Below are positions 63,957 to 64,000 of a stretch of DNA of 64,000 bases, one piece after another; position 1 is the first letter of the stretch; each line of letters opens with the position of its first letter. The translations under genes were made by a program, and so were the position numbers. The DNA is from Haloarcula sp. CBA1127 (GTDB taxonomy: Archaea; Halobacteriota; Halobacteria; Halobacteriales; Haloarculaceae): contig NZ_BCNB01000006.1 of the NCBI RefSeq assembly GCF_001485575.1, positions 620,001 to 684,000 on the forward strand. Direction: 5' to 3'. The notes beneath the pieces were generated by a model that saw only the letters and a program-made list of their open reading frames with translations, was not told the DNA's origin and searched no databases.

Positions 63957-64000
63957 GGCGGACACCCACCCGGACAGTTCCGGGCGGGTATCAGCTCCGG

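Overview
The window looks like chromosome of a halophilic archaeon, most likely Haloarcula or a close relative. The proteins are rich in Asp/Glu, base composition is high GC with strong GC3 bias, secreted proteins carry Tat lipobox signals, and several families are typical of haloarchaea: PurO, a J-domain-ferredoxin fusion, MoxR-type DUF58 operon proteins, a Cmi4-like protein and Lrp/PII/Amt. The genus is a judgement from memory of gene content, not a search.

Layout. 1-1.7 kb: end of an arginine operon (argE partial, argF). 1.6-4.8 kb: an accessory island made of a tandemly duplicated argF 3' end and two tandem PRTase-HAD fusion genes of lower GC. 4.8-13.3 kb: core genes (HTH regulator, thrC, DUF4166/YndJ pair, acetyltransferase, aspartate kinase, J-domain ferredoxin, phosphoesterase, purO, tRNA-Gln, UspA). 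13.4-20 kb: a Pit-type phosphate permease, then a BmpA-type nucleoside ABC importer operon. 20-20.3 kb: a 304-bp hairpin-rich element with perfect terminal inverted repeats. 20.4-35.4 kb: leuS, small DNA/RNA-handling proteins, rhomboid, a secreted ComEC-like hydrolase with lamin-tail domain, zinc-ribbon microproteins, a ParA-like protein, HIT, UDG, ileS followed by a duplicated and diverged ileS 3' end, and prs. 35.6-39 kb: a response regulator, an HVO_0234-type propeller and hemL. 39.2-45.2 kb: nitrate assimilation (nasA, narK-type transporter, nasD), with an identical-type promoter box before nasA and the transporter. 45.3-54.6 kb: a nitrogen/chemotaxis block with two orphan substrate-binding lipoproteins around a cheC-like gene, then lrp, glnK and amtB, and divergently a soluble MCP-KaiC-like fusion overlapping a PAS histidine kinase. 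54.7-57.7 kb: a DUF58/DUF4129 operon with no moxR. 57.9-64 kb: hemB, a CinA-like gene, microproteins, a membrane Fe-S oxidoreductase, a cmi4-like gene and an isolated Cas4-like nuclease.

How it fits together. Much of the window is nitrogen and amino-acid anabolism: arginine, Thr/Asp, purines and PRPP, haem precursors needed for sirohaem, nitrate to ammonium, and ammonium uptake under PII and Lrp. The binding proteins without permeases, cheC and the soluble transducer beside amtB-glnK suggest that nutrient sensing is tied to taxis.

The most unusual signals are non-coding or mosaic. argF and ileS both have their 3' ends duplicated and separated by spacers that share the same boundary boxes. 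A modular repeat that folds as a perfect four-way junction lies before leuS, and its inner two-hairpin module recurs after ileS. The tandem PRTase-HAD fusions sit directly beside the argF duplication and are the best candidate for an undescribed protein system.
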